A DNA stretch of 64,000 bases from Stratiolaelaps scimitus (taxonomy: Eukaryota > Arthropoda > Arachnida > Mesostigmata > Laelapidae). Shown piece after piece: positions 24,029 through 34,220 of the stretch. Every line of letters begins with the position of its first letter. Position 1 is the first letter of the stretch. Location of the stretch: NCBI GenBank assembly GCA_019614645.1, contig JABWDB010000002.1, positions 11,073,501 through 11,137,500 on the forward strand, given 5' to 3'. The notes under the pieces were generated by a model, which was not told where the DNA came from, did not search any database, and worked only from the letters and a program-made list of their open reading frames with translations. The position numbers were made by a program, and so were the translations under genes.

Positions 24029-24205
24029 GAGCCCGGTGGCGTGGCGCATTCGTGTGCGCCTTGCAATCGGAGGTGACACGTAGGTGCACGGGCACGATCC
24101 CCACCGTTGCACATGTGCATTCAGGGATCCGTCTTACGAAGCAATGCTAAAAGCAGTTGTACCGTGGACGTTAAATGTTGGCTGAGAGTCAACCCGGAAA
24201 CCTTA
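24029..24205 (+). mobile_element. tRNA-derived SINE with tick-like tail motif
   Basis: A tRNA-like head begins GCCCGGTGGCGTGGCGCATT (24031), matching an A box. It is followed about 45 bp later by GGGCACGATCC (24090-24100), matching a B box (GGTTCGATCC) apart from two bases. About 60 bp further, GTGGACGTTAAA (24164-24174) and GTCAACCCGGAA (24188-24199) match, in order, a motif I recall from tick Ruka-type SINEs (CACGTTAAAGAACCCCAGG followed by GGTCAAA and CCGGA). That family comparison is from memory. No clear target duplication was found, so the copy is probably old. Confidence 0.6.
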
Positions 24206-24633
24206 GGATGGTAGACCTTATATATTATGGGTGTGTGTCGTGTGGGCGTCAACGTTGTTATACATAGTAAACATGAAACGTACTCGAATTCAAACACTGA
24301 GCGAACGAATTCATGATGCTTAAAATGTGAGGGGTGTGTGATTGATTATTAATGTTGTAGGCATTACTCCCCGCAGAAAGTATTCCGTCGATGCAAAATC
24401 TTAATATGTGTGGTTACACAAAGCAATTAGTTAGATCATGCGCGTATAGTAGCCACTGTCATTGAACACGTTGCCGTGTCACGAATGTTTCCGCAAAATC
24501 TACATACGCATGTTCGCACAAGGCAAGTTAGCAGCATGTGCGCACAATTTTATGTGTTGTAGCTTCTTCCAGGGCAAAGCGTTAAACACGCGAGCCTAAG
24601 AGCTGGATAGCTGGCAGCAGCAATGACGAGACA
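24206..24633. other. unassigned stretch
   Basis: No supported feature. A CATACGCATG-type motif recurs near 24505, within AT-rich DNA. Confidence 0.5.
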
Positions 24634-25131
24634 CTAGACATTGCGTGTCTTGGCCTGCAGCAAGTCCTGGAGGTGTACACGAACTTGGACATCTTCGCTG
24701 GCTTTGTGCCCTGCTGGAGCTGACACAAACAAGCGAGAAAGGACTGCACCCTGCACGCCTAGTGAGCGCAGTACGTAGGGGTAGTGCTCGTTTGAGGTTC
24801 TTCGGGAGGCGCGGGGGAGGTTACGAGGGGTGCCGGAAACATCGAGGACGCCGGCGTAGACAGTAGCACAACCACCGTCCCCCTTCACGGCCAGTGTCCG
24901 TCCCGGCCTGTCCGGATCCAGGCGGAAGTTCGCCGACGCAGCGGACTTTCGAGTTTCCGTTGCCGGTCTGTGCTGGTGCGTCGCGGGTACCAGCGGCCAG
25001 CGAGCACAAACGGCCGCCGCTAGTGGCTGCGCGCTACACCATGGAACGAGTGCTATGTGTAGAACAAACACCAATATCCGCTTGTGTGTGTGTGTGTGTG
25101 AAATAAGAGCACTCTTACGCCGCCCTGACAT
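24634..25131 (-). CDS. longest open frame of the window; possible secreted protein
   Basis: The full stop-free frame spans 24634-25419 (261 codons). An in-frame ATG at 25131 gives 165 residues: a basic leader containing HTHTHKR (from a GT microsatellite), then a hydrophobic segment ILVFVLHIALVPWCSA that could be a signal peptide with cleavage before QPLAAA. A proline-, arginine- and alanine-rich tail without cysteine pattern follows (ending HLQDLLQAKTRNV). The DNA is CpG-rich, which suppresses stop codons, and other frames here are also open. No family recognised. Confidence 0.28.
   Translation of the reverse strand: MSGRRKSALISHTHTHKRILVFVLHIALVPWCSAQPLAAAVCARWPLVPATHQHRPATETRKSAASANFRLDPDRPGRTLAVKGDGGCATVYAGVLDVSGTPRNLPRASRRTSNEHYPYVLRSLGVQGAVLSRLFVSAPAGHKASEDVQVRVHLQDLLQAKTRNV
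25083..25100. repeat. (GT)n microsatellite
   Basis: Nine TG units. On the minus strand it encodes the HTHTH segment of the overlapping open frame. Confidence 0.9.
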
Positions 25132-25419
25132 ATTAAGGGGAGCCGCAAGCCATTCATGGTGTCCACAGCGGCTGAGAGAGAAACACATAAGCCATCCGAA
25201 ACGGCTGAAGATAACAAAAACGACATCGCGAAAGGCAGACGACACGCACGGATTAGACTCGCACAGGAGGCCGGCACGGTAGAAACGTTGTAATTCTGGG
25301 AGGAGAGTTAAGTAAATAATTCCACTGGATTGGAAAATGCCATGGTAAGGTTCATGGCAACTCGAAGACGGGTGAGGAAGGCGAAGCAGCCGAGTTAACA
25401 AACAAACGAATGATCGCAT

Positions 25420-26405
25420 ATGGCAACTTGGGCGCTTGTTTTTGATGCTTGTTTATGACAACATTTGTTATGAACTAATAATGCTGATTATAGGGAGGTC
25501 GTTAGAATAGCTAGAATAGGTCTAAACGATGTGTCTCTGTGCAGGTTCTAGCGAATCTAACAAATACTATAGATAATATGCACCAAAGCGCTGCAGCAGC
25601 GAGGTACGCTCTGAAAGGAAATAACGGTTATCTAGTATGTATAATTTCGTTTAAACGATTCTTTAACCGCAACCCCAAACATCATTGTTCCGACCAGTTC
25701 CCGATCTGGCCACAAGATACCCCTTTATCGCAACTCTCTTTCTTTCGAGTGCTTACGTTAAACCTGTCCGTGAGGCTACATTCATTCGATAATCTATGTA
25801 TGTTGTTACGAAGATACGAAACGTGCGATGTTTTTCCTGCCAAAGAATTCAGGACGAACTCTCCGATGTCATGTCCCGCCATTCTACCATCCTGCTCGAA
25901 AAGGCTTCACTATGCGCTCGTGCTCGGGTTGACTGCATCGTCTCGTCAAGTACACATCTCGGACCCGGTGCGATGTATGTAATCAGGGTGTGAGACATGC
26001 TTGTACCTCAGCAAGTTCAGAGCCGCTTTTACAGGCACACTAATCGCTGTGAGTCTATACACATTGGGAGTTGTGAAATAATGGATGTTCTGGTAGGTCA
26101 CAAACCTATCAACTTTACAGCTATCTCATCGTTTCTGCGGTCACGCATGGGTTCTGCAGGTGATCCACAACTGTCTAATGTATCGTTGGCTGCCTGCCCG
26201 AATACTGTACACCTCATCTATTGTACAAAGTCTAACTTGGCACCGACTGCGTCCGCGACGTCACTGCCGCATCCCATTCAGCGGAGACCAAGTCTGTGGG
26301 AAGAGATGGCAGTTGTTTCGTTGAGGCCGACACTGGCGAGGCGTATCCAAATGCTCGTTGTATGAAATGGCCATCTTGGACCTACTAAGAGACTTCGTAT
26401 CAAGG
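25420..26405. other. unassigned stretch
   Basis: Plus-strand frames of 147 and 122 codons (25539-25982, 25997-26365) lie end to end in different phases, without ATG starts in good context or splice signals I would trust. Confidence 0.35.
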
Positions 26406-26421
26406 ATATATATATATATAT
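26406..26421. repeat. short (TA)n microsatellite
   Basis: Sixteen bases of TA. Confidence 0.85.
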
Positions 26422-26885
26422 TCCTTCGGATAACCAAGCAAATGTGCTTAAACTAGCAATTAATTTATTTCAATATTTAGTCAAGAGACAGTTTCGATTT
26501 TTTATGTTAAGTTGAATGCCTTGTCTGGCGAGCTATTATGGATATTTAGACCTATCAGGGGATCTAGCTTTTATTTTCCCCATCAGCCTAAATGCCGAGT
26601 TAGGCTTCAGGTTATATTTTAATAATATACGCTGCTACCATGAGATGGTATTGGTTTGGTTGAAGGAAATGAAAACAAACCATACGCGGCACTTGACTCG
26701 GAATGCCTTTCTGTGTTATGTGCAATGTCCCTGTCGTAGTCCGGTGCGAGCATTGGTCCTTGTAGCAATTGCTGAAGCTGTAATCGAATCGAAAAGCGGG
26801 CTGGCCACCGGACAGGCGTGGTCCGCAGCTCGCGACTCTGAGCGGGGGTCTAAGCCTGCTTGGATTCGAGTGTATCTCATCTGAG

Positions 26886-27178
26886 GAAGGGTTGCCAACC
26901 TGCTATCGACGTTTGGCCCATCGCTCACAGGAAAGTCGACAACGTCTGGGATCCGTTTTGCAGATGGCGCATTGTTTGTCGACCCACTAACAGAAACGAA
27001 GGTTCAGTCGTATACCCTACGGCTTGTGCTGTCTGAGTCTCCTGAATCAACTAGCGAACATGTTGATACGCACCTGTCGATGGCAGCGACGACGTCCTGT
27101 CCAGACGAAGACGGTTTGTTCGTTTCTCCGTTGAAATTGTTCCAGCAGCAGCATCCGCTGGTTGGAGCGGCCCGATAA
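26886..27178 (+). CDS. candidate open frame, unknown product
   Basis: A 96-codon stop-free frame containing GIRFADGALFVDPLTETK, then LSESPESTSEHVDTHL. The FADG segment faintly recalls the FADD/YADD box of reverse transcriptases, but the second aspartate is absent and no other block is visible, so this is not called as one. A possible acceptor, CGTTTTGCAG|ATGG, lies inside at about 26960. Weak. Confidence 0.2.
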
Positions 27179-28151
27179 TAGAGTAATATCCTGATAGTAC
27201 GATTGAACGCAAAACCACGCCGACCAGCCTGTAAAACTGAACTCACTTAACAATTTTGTACGACTAAATGCGTGTTGCCTACAGTTAGTTGGGATTGTAC
27301 TTCACCAAAACGATACGCATCTCTCCCTACAGCAGCATTGCGATTAGCATATTGATGTGCCATCCTATGTAATACGCCAAGGATTCATAGGACATTACAA
27401 TAAGCCCATGTGTGACGGGCTGCTTAAAGCCAGGTCGGTCACATTTGACAACTCGCCTATCCACGTTTAAACTTGTTTGGAATCAATTTGAATAAATCCT
27501 ACACTTGAATACCTTGAAGGGACGTTGGACATCTCGAAGCACATGGGATGCATGGCAAAGAACACTCAGCTCGGCTTTAAGCCATACTACAAGGGATTTC
27601 AGACTCGCCAAGAGGGTTTAGCCGTTTTTTAGGAAACTTCTGTAGACTTTTCTCCTGGCTTTTCGCTATCTAAGGTGGACTCACTTTGCGCGTACTATTC
27701 CCAATTCATGCTTCATCAGGTATCATGCCAAAACGTTTTTTCAAAAACTCTTGCTTAATCCTTAGTTTTGAACCGTTCGTTGAAGACACTCAATGACAAG
27801 TGCGAGCAAGTGAACTCTCGGGCCTAATGCACCTCACCGGGATCCTTTCAACGGATGCCCGATCAACACCCTCGCAGCTATTTCGATGCAAGCCAAATTT
27901 TAGTTGCAAAAATGCTTAACGCTTGGACTGCCAAGTAACAAAACAACGAACACGAGTCTAATGTCCGTTTGAAGGCTAAGCGGGACAGCATCCTATTCAG
28001 CATTCGCAGCATTCAGGAATTCAGCATCGGAGTTTCGGCAAAACACCTTTTGGCTGCCTCGCCCTGCCGCGGAATTATCTGAATAGGCCGAAGAGAGAAT
28101 TACCGCCCCACATTCCTCTATAAGACATTTTTACGTTTCATATTCCAAACA
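27179..28151. other. unassigned stretch
   Basis: No gene supported. A 35-codon plus frame near 27520 (LDISKHMGCMAKNTQLGF) reads like protein but is short and isolated; a transposable-element remnant is possible. Confidence 0.4.
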
Positions 28152-28190
28152 TAGGTGTCTGCAGTGGGCCTAGGTGTCTGCAGTGGGACC
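28152..28190. repeat. short tandem duplication, about 20 bp x 2
   Basis: TAGGTGTCTGCAGTGGGCC (28152-28170) is followed at once by TAGGTGTCTGCAGTGGGACC (28171-28190). Confidence 0.9.
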
Positions 28191-28876
28191 TAGGTAACTT
28201 TCATTTGATTTCCATTTGTTTTCGAACCATATAGGTGATATATGATGGGGCGGGCGATTTCCCACGGCCAAGGACATGTACAAGCACAAATTGAGAATAA
28301 CCAAATATGGCGAAATTGCAAGAAATACGATGCCAAACGTTAGCAACCCCCTAAACTTGTACCTTTTGCGCAAGGTACAAAGCGCGTTTGATCCACCGCA
28401 GGCATCATATCTTTCGTTATTGGCCCAACCCATGAGTCGCTGTGCGTAGACCGTTGCTGATGGATTTCAGCCCTTGCTAGAAAACAGCTATGTGGCATGA
28501 CGGCGCTTGAACCAGCGTTCCTTAGCTATTTCAATTCAACTGCAATTCAGACTCGCCAGCTCCAAGTATCGATGTAACATTTAATAATTAAGCGCTCTCT
28601 GGCCTAATGCCGTTTCCACCAGGGCAGATTGTCGATAAATCAATACGACCTTGTGGACGGTTCACGGTACCGATCTACCGGTTTAACTACATTTGACCCA
28701 GAGCTTGCAGTGCTAGTCGGTGCGGTGCAGTTCATAACAATATTTAACCTTGGCACTGGGATGTTATTCAGACGACTAGATACTCAATCGAATATTGATA
28801 CTAAGCATTTATTGAATACGTTGGCGTTTATTGTTGTTCAACGTTGAATAGATCTATCCCAATTGTGCTATGATTA

Positions 28877-29134
28877 ATGATGTATGAAAGAGAGCAATTT
28901 CGGAGATGTCCAGCAAGCGAGCACCGAAACACTTCGGAGCGAACAATTGACCCTGTCAACCTGGTGAGAGCTGCCAATTTCAAACACGATTTTCACTGGG
29001 CACTCGAACGAAACCGGGACTCCAAATACGAGGGACGCAAGTCCGAATCCGCCAATATCGTGGCCAGCTTAGTTAGGCCAACAAAAGAGTCAGAAACAGC
29101 CCAGTCACCTACTGAATTTTACATTTGGCCATAA
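28877..29134 (+). CDS. candidate ATG-started open frame
   Basis: 85 codons starting MMYEREQFRRCPASEH, charged and soluble in character. A good internal donor, CCTG|GTGAGA, lies about 30 codons in. A preceding frame in another phase (28629-28847) is equally protein-like, following an acceptor-like CCACCAGGGCAG. Neither has a recognisable domain. Confidence 0.2.
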   Translation: MMYEREQFRRCPASEHRNTSERTIDPVNLVRAANFKHDFHWALERNRDSKYEGRKSESANIVASLVRPTKESETAQSPTEFYIWP

Positions 29135-29173
29135 CCTGACTCTATTGACTTGAAAAACTGAACATAGCATAAA

Positions 29174-29222
29174 ATGAAGTCCCTCGTCGCGTTCCTTGTC
29201 TACGTGGTGTTTTGTCCATTAA
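29174..29222 (+). CDS. candidate signal-peptide exon
   Basis: An ATG in good context (ATAAAATGAAG) is followed by MKSLVAFLVYVVFCPLS: one lysine, an uninterrupted hydrophobic core, then small residues. A good donor, CATTAA|GTAAGC, breaks the frame right after it (donor G at 29223). Arthropod secreted-protein genes often have exactly such a short first coding exon. No second exon was identified downstream. It is short enough to be chance. Confidence 0.3.
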
Positions 29223-29435
29223 GTAAGCAGGACGTAATTTAATTATTGAACACTTTGTCTGGCTTCTTCCACATTACAAACCATGTACTATGCATCTATA
29301 ATAGATAATCAAGATAAGTTAAATTCGTTATACTCTGGAGCTCACAGTGGTTTATGGTGGTCTTCTATAGCATTACACAAAGCTGTTAAGTAAGCGTACC
29401 CACTTTTTTTTAAGAGGTTGAGGGATAAAATACCG

Positions 29436-29720
29436 TACCGTACCTACTTAAGTGAATTCTTTCTGACCAATTCTTCACTACAACCAACGTTGCTGCCCAG
29501 TTCGTATGAGTGACACGAGTAGAAACACTGATGTTAACTAATCTATCGACCGCTTTTTCCTGCTTAGGTAGCATGTTGTAGGGGATCCCATACCCGACAA
29601 CAGCGATAGCGTGCTTCGCGGGCTGTACACGGGACTGTATCGGCTGTATATTAGGCTCCACGCTAATATGCGACTTCGTCTTCGTATAAGGCCCAGGATT
29701 ACTTTCAAAGACTGAATAAA
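29436..29720 (-). pseudogene. decayed Ty3/gypsy reverse-transcriptase start
   Basis: Within a 199-codon frame (29410-30009), residues about 98-192 align by eye with the segment between protease and reverse transcriptase, and with the first RT block, of Ty3/gypsy polyproteins. In order: a TKTKSHISVEP linker; a QSRVQPAKHAI segment in the position of the usual RP-x-P-Y-A; EKAVDRLVNI, as in the conserved ELDRL; HTNWAATLVVVK, as in the conserved S-x-WAAP-IV-V; and a degraded I-R-L-C-G-D-Y block. The frame then stops. Catalytic YVDD, RNase H and integrase blocks were not seen nearby, and no LTRs were found. It is a fragment, not an active element. Confidence 0.8.
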
Positions 29721-30075
29721 AAATCGATTGCGCCTTCCTGATGAGGGAACTCCCAGCGACAGGCGTGGATGGAAAAGGACCAGGCTTTGAGACGGTCCCC
29801 TGATATATATCGTCCCTGATATATATTAATATCGAATGTACAGTGGGAGAGTCAGTTTTGGATAGCTTCTCAGTAAGTCGTTGCCAAATGCGTGTTACTT
29901 TGAACATGATATCTGTGTCAAGTATGTTAACGCCCGTGTATATAATATTTCTCATAATATACAGCGACGTTTCGTGTGCCACTAAACATTCAAATGTGCA
30001 ACTAGGCATTCCCTTGAATTAAATTCTCCCCGCGTGTCGTCTTCCGTGTGAGTTTTCTTTCAGGATTTTAACGGT
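29721..30075 (-). pseudogene. probable upstream remainder of the gypsy relic
   Basis: The same open frame continues upstream to 30009 (residues 1-97) without a block I can match. By position it would be the protease-RT region of the element, but no D-T/S-G aspartic-protease motif is visible. TATATA-rich near-duplicates of CCCTGATATATAT occur at about 29800 and 29814. Confidence 0.4.
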
Positions 30076-30190
30076 GATAGAATTCCAATAGGTTTCCAAA
30101 TGGAATAAAACCAATAAAATTCCAACTAGAATACAACTAATAGAATTCCAAATAGAATAGAATCTATATAATTCAAAAGAAATAGAACCT
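30076..30190. repeat. degenerate short tandem repeat
   Basis: Irregular repeats of roughly 15-25 bp built on AATAGAATTCCAA/AATAGAAT recur about six times, with insertions and substitutions between copies. Confidence 0.6.
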
Positions 30191-30589
30191 CTGGGATTAC
30201 AAATCTCAGGTACAATGATCGTCACTTCAGAGGTCGCTATTTTGTTGTTATTGAATTTGGTATGAAGTGCTCCGAAAAATTGAACACCTTTTCGATTTCC
30301 TTGTTGAGGTAGCGCTTTGTCCACTAGGCAAGCATGACGTGCCTCGATTATTGACGACATTCGTTGGCTTGTTACTCGTTACAAGACACCTCTCCCATTA
30401 GCGTATCTATATTTTGTAAACAAATATTATGCACCAACTTTCAAGAACATTTTAGTCCATAGACCCTTAAATATTATATTTATACAATACGCATATAGCA
30501 GTTAGCATGATACGAATCTGAGTTGTTTATCCAACTAACCATTTTCTCTAATACGAAACGCATTTATTGACGTCATATATAATTAGCCT
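30191..30589. other. unassigned AT-rich stretch
   Basis: No supported feature. Confidence 0.5.
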
Positions 30590-30611
30590 TCTCTCTCTCT
30601 CTCTCTCTCTC
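30590..30611. repeat. (CT)n microsatellite
   Basis: About 11 CT units. Confidence 0.9.
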
Positions 30612-30813
30612 ATCTTCATCGCTCATGTAATGAGCATAATTATCAGATAGAGTAATATAGAGCGAATGGCAGCAAACCCCCGCAACAGAAAATGTGCGAA
30701 ATTAGGTTTGTATCGAAGCATGATCGTATTATCGTGACAGTCGTTTTCCGTGAGAGACTGGTTAAACGTGTCCAGGGCTTCATTATCGGCGAAAGTCGAG
30801 CGCAGAATTGCGT

Positions 30814-30984
30814 ATGATGTTACCGACTCCCACGATTCGCATCTTCGTTCACGTCGTCGTCGTCATCTCCGTGGCGGTTGGTCGCAACGGCGACATACTC
30901 CTCAAGCACGCAGATGCTGAGGTCTCTCACCACGCACCCCTAGCGTCGTCACTCGCTGCCTCGGCGCTCTCTGCTTCTCTTTGA
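30814..30984 (+). CDS. small open frame with signal-peptide-like start in CpG-rich DNA
   Basis: Tandem ATGs at 30814 and 30817 open 56 codons beginning MMLPTPTIRIFVHVVVVISV. The hydrophobic core is followed by A-V-G and a polar part (RNGDILLKHADAEVSHH), a good signal-peptide layout. An alanine/serine-rich tail follows, then TGA at 30982-30984. GTC repeats make the valine run, so part of the hydrophobicity is a trinucleotide effect. No consensus donor lies inside, so it would be either a complete small secreted peptide or a chance frame in CpG-rich sequence. Confidence 0.32.
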   Translation: MMLPTPTIRIFVHVVVVISVAVGRNGDILLKHADAEVSHHAPLASSLAASALSASL

Positions 30985-32080
30985 GATGAAACATCCTGCA
31001 GGACTTCCTGCCAGTGGGGCCGCGGGACGCAAGACACGAGGCAAACAGCCGACGGGTAGTAGAACCGTTGGCTGCTTGCTGCCTCTGGCTCGCAGCCGGT
31101 GCGGCTGAACCGTAGACACCCTGGCCGGCTCTCCCGGGAGTGAAGGCAAGAGAGGCGGCCTAGCACGACCGAGCCATGACCGCCAACCAGTCAGCTAGCT
31201 AGCTATCCTAACCTCTATGTGACTTACCCCGCCCGTTCAACACCGCCACTGTGCAAGCAGGCAGCACTGCGCTATCATGAGAAGTTGTTGTCGCTGCTTC
31301 GTTTTCGTATCCGACCCCGTGCCCGGCTCCACCCGCCACTCGACACTGTGGAGGCCACTGCGGGCGAGGAGAGGAACCCAGTTTTGCCATCGCCTGGAGC
31401 GTGTCACGGCGACTTCTAATTACGCGACGACAAACTGTACTGGCTTGGGAACCGCGACCAGCCACGGGAAAGTCCGCTGTGGGGGAGTCCGGGGGAAACG
31501 GTGTGTGGGATGTGGAGGGGTACAGCCGACGAGAGTCGAGACAACTGCGGCCTTTTGGCTCTTGCTTGCTTCATCGCTGCACAGTATAAGCGGCTGGTGG
31601 GCACGGCGACGGCAGGCCGTCGTGGCTTGGTAGCTGGCTCGTAGCGGTATCAGTGTGGGGGTGGCAAGCCGACCGACAACTGCTCCACGCTCCGGAGCCA
31701 CAAGACCGCGGAAGGGATACCGAGACTCTGTCACAGGATAGAAGTGATGAGTCCCGGGTCAGCACAAGGTCAAAGACAAGGTCAACCGACGCCCGAACAT
31801 AATCAAGGCACCGGCTCGCTATCTTTCTTTCACTCTCGTGAGGGAGACGAACGCGCAAGCAAAGTCCTGTTTAACGTCACATACTCGAATGTATAATAGT
31901 AACATCCCTGAGGACAGCAAAAGATCCCGATGATGGCGATCTTGGAAGCTGACCGAGGCGAGTGGACACTGCTGAAGATACCTTGACATTGCGACACACT
32001 CGGATGATAAAAGCGTCTGCATTGAGTACTTGTGTGCTTGAGGTGTACCATACTGACACCCGCAGTTGGCAAGTAGCGAT
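30985..32080. other. CpG-rich stretch without a resolved gene
   Basis: From about 30,800 to 31,750 the DNA is CG-dense and several frames of 80-118 codons are open on both strands at once, which prevents choosing one. It could hold 5' UTR or promoter sequence. Nothing is recognised in 31,760-32,080. Confidence 0.35.
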
Positions 32081-32404
32081 TCAAAGAAGGGCGATATTGT
32101 CTCGCCGGAAATCGTATGGCTTTTTACAATTCAGCTTGACGCAGGTGCAATCGAACTTCGTTACACAGGAGCAGTAATGATCCGCGTATTCGAGGCGGGG
32201 ATGGCGCTCCACTGGCCACTCGGCACTGATGTGCGTCTCCACCGATGAGAATTCCATCAGTTGGCTACCAGCAACGGGCCACCGAGTCACAGCCATTTTT
32301 AGAGAAAACGCCTCTGCGTTGGAGTTTCGCAAACGTCGAGGGTAAGAGGACGACATCGGGGACGCCAGGAAAAAAACGGCGTACGCCCACGTTCGTACGT
32401 ACAT
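32081..32404 (-). CDS. candidate small secreted protein with cysteine cluster
   Basis: The frame is open from 32473. An in-frame ATG at 32404 gives 107 residues beginning MYVRTWAYAVFFLASPMSSS, a moderately hydrophobic leader that could be a signal peptide, followed by the basic site YPRRLR. Near the end is a compact cysteine pattern (HYCSCVTKFDCTCVKLNC: C-x-C-x6-C-x-C-x4-C), with five cysteines in the predicted mature part. No known peptide family matches. An odd cysteine number is unusual for a disulfide-stabilised peptide, so a missing exon or a chance frame is possible. Confidence 0.33.
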   Translation of the reverse strand: MYVRTWAYAVFFLASPMSSSYPRRLRNSNAEAFSLKMAVTRWPVAGSQLMEFSSVETHISAEWPVERHPRLEYADHYCSCVTKFDCTCVKLNCKKPYDFRRDNIALL

Positions 32405-32473
32405 GATAAATTTGCATCCCTTGAACGTTGTCGTGTTCCGGTGACGGCGGCTCATATTCAATTCGCCTTCCAC

Positions 32474-33663
32474 AATGTGCGCGCTTGGGCTCCGATAAAA
32501 TTCGTGTACGTCCTTGCGATGAATGACCTAAATGTCAAATAGAACATCGGAATGCCTTTCATCTATCTTTGTCTTCGTAGTCACTTGTCAACAACGTCGG
32601 CGGAGACGCTCGTAGGAAAGCACAGTTGAAGTTGTAACAAGCCATTGAAGCCCGTGCGCGGTTTGCGCACGTCTTCGCTTCGGCCCCACTTCTTCTCTTT
32701 TCTTCTCTGAAATAATAAATGCACAAACGAACCCCTCCCGCCCGCCCCGTTTCCGCTGCCGAAGTGGGACAAGACTAATGCACGGTGCGAAACGGCGGAG
32801 GAATATTGTTTGCACGTGGCATTTTTCACGGCACGTATATATTTGTTTAGTGGAGATATCCATGGCGTGTGCATTTGTTGCTCCCGCTTGCCGAGAGAAC
32901 CGGGAGAATCGAGAGAAAGCAATTGACAATGATGGAAAACCTTTTGGAACTCGTTCACTTATGTGATCGTATGTCGACGTATACGCTTTAGCCCTATCAC
33001 GGGCTCGCTGTTAAATAGCAGGTGAGGTTGGGCCGGACTCGGGAAGATAAAGTTGGCAAGCATTTTCACTCAATTCTGCATTAACACTCAATCAAGTATT
33101 AACATTGAATTCGGTGGTATCCTAACAAAGTTAGCAGAATGGTTTTGTGTGTACTTCTTAGCACCGGTTCGACAAGAGATATCGATGGAAATACACCGTT
33201 CACCAGATCCTCTTCAAGATAGACTATATTCGATAGGGTGTCGAGGGTCGGCATCAGCTTGAGGATTCTGACACTCAACGAAGGATGATGATTCAACTAT
33301 TTGTGTAACGAAAATTAAATTTACTATTACAATAATAATAATCCACGTTTCATCTTTCTGCGTAGTCACTGTGATGACTCGAACCGGAATCTAGTTTTGG
33401 AAGCAGTTTTGGAATTTTCTACATAATTTACTCATGATGTGTTAATCATTAAGATCTACACCTAGATTAGGTCGTCAAGCGATCCGATCAGAACATATCT
33501 AGCTTCAATCTCTATGGCCGAGGATAAAAAACTAGTACTCCACTCTGTCACTGGTGGATTGGGAAGAACTATCTAAGTCGAAAGAAGTGTGGCAGGACTT
33601 GATCCCAACGGCTGGATCTTTGTTCCGCCAAGAGCCCTACTCAGAAAAACATAACTCCCCATT
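32474..33663. other. unassigned stretch
   Basis: Minus-strand frames of 125 and 113 codons overlap at 32581-32958 in different phases, with no splice evidence. The rest shows nothing recognisable. Confidence 0.4.
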
Positions 33664-33677
33664 GGAGTTCACCCTCT
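33664..33677. repeat. target-site duplication, left copy
   Basis: GGAGTTCACCCTCT, identical to 34221-34234 and flanking the retroposon between them. Confidence 0.88.
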
Positions 33678-34220
33678 TTTTTTTTTTTTTTTTTTTTAAA
33701 GGGGGGGTGTTGGCATGCTAATGCATGCCAACACCATGGCCGCCCCCCCTATGGAACTGTTGACGATGTTCAACAGCACCACCCTTCCCGGTATCGCTTA
33801 TCGCATTACTTCAGTAAAGGGTGGTGAGATGTGTACAAGCCCAGCCACGAGCACCACACATCCTCCTCACCGTACGAACATGACGTGGTAGCTGCTTCCC
33901 TTCTCTCCCAATCTCTCAAGACCTCTGTGCACTTCCCGTCTGTGAACAACTACTGTGATCAATAGGGTGTCTGTAGAAAGCCCCGTGTATGTAAACATGC
34001 AGTATTTATGACGCATACAGGGGGTGTACGGTGCCTTCCTTTCTGCACAGTGGTAGCTATGCCGCAGACCACATTAGTTGCCACTACTACTTAACAAATC
34101 TTATTGCGGAGATACTGCCCATAAAAGTAAATATGACTCCACTCAGATTTGAACCTCAGACTCCACAAAACTCCCTTTTTGGTACTGCCTACCTTGTCCA
34201 CCACGCCATGCCCGCAGGCA
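33678..34220 (-). mobile_element. complete tRNA-derived SINE-like retroposon, about 543 bp
   Basis: Read on the minus strand the element starts at 34220. An A-box-like TGGCGTGGTGG (34198-34208) is followed by a B box, GGTTCAAATCT (34145-34155, a full match to GGTTCRANNCY), with about 40 bp between them as in a tRNA gene. Roughly 350 bp of unrecognised body follow. Then come a perfect 13-bp stem-loop (33706-33735) and a poly(A) tail of 20 residues (33678-33697). Identical 14-bp duplications flank it. These are hallmarks of RNA polymerase III transcription and LINE-dependent insertion. The intact tail and perfect duplications indicate a fairly recent insertion. No protein is encoded. Confidence 0.85.
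33706..33735 (-). other. perfect stem-loop beside the SINE poly(A) tail
   Basis: Arms GGTGTTGGCATGC (33706-33718) and GCATGCCAACACC (33723-33735) pair over 13 bp with a TAAT loop. It sits 8-28 bp from the A tail, where many SINEs carry the structure copied from their partner LINE. Confidence 0.85.

Noticed and set aside
26886..27178. FADG segment as a reverse-transcriptase catalytic box
   Set aside because: The second aspartate is missing and no other RT block is adjacent.
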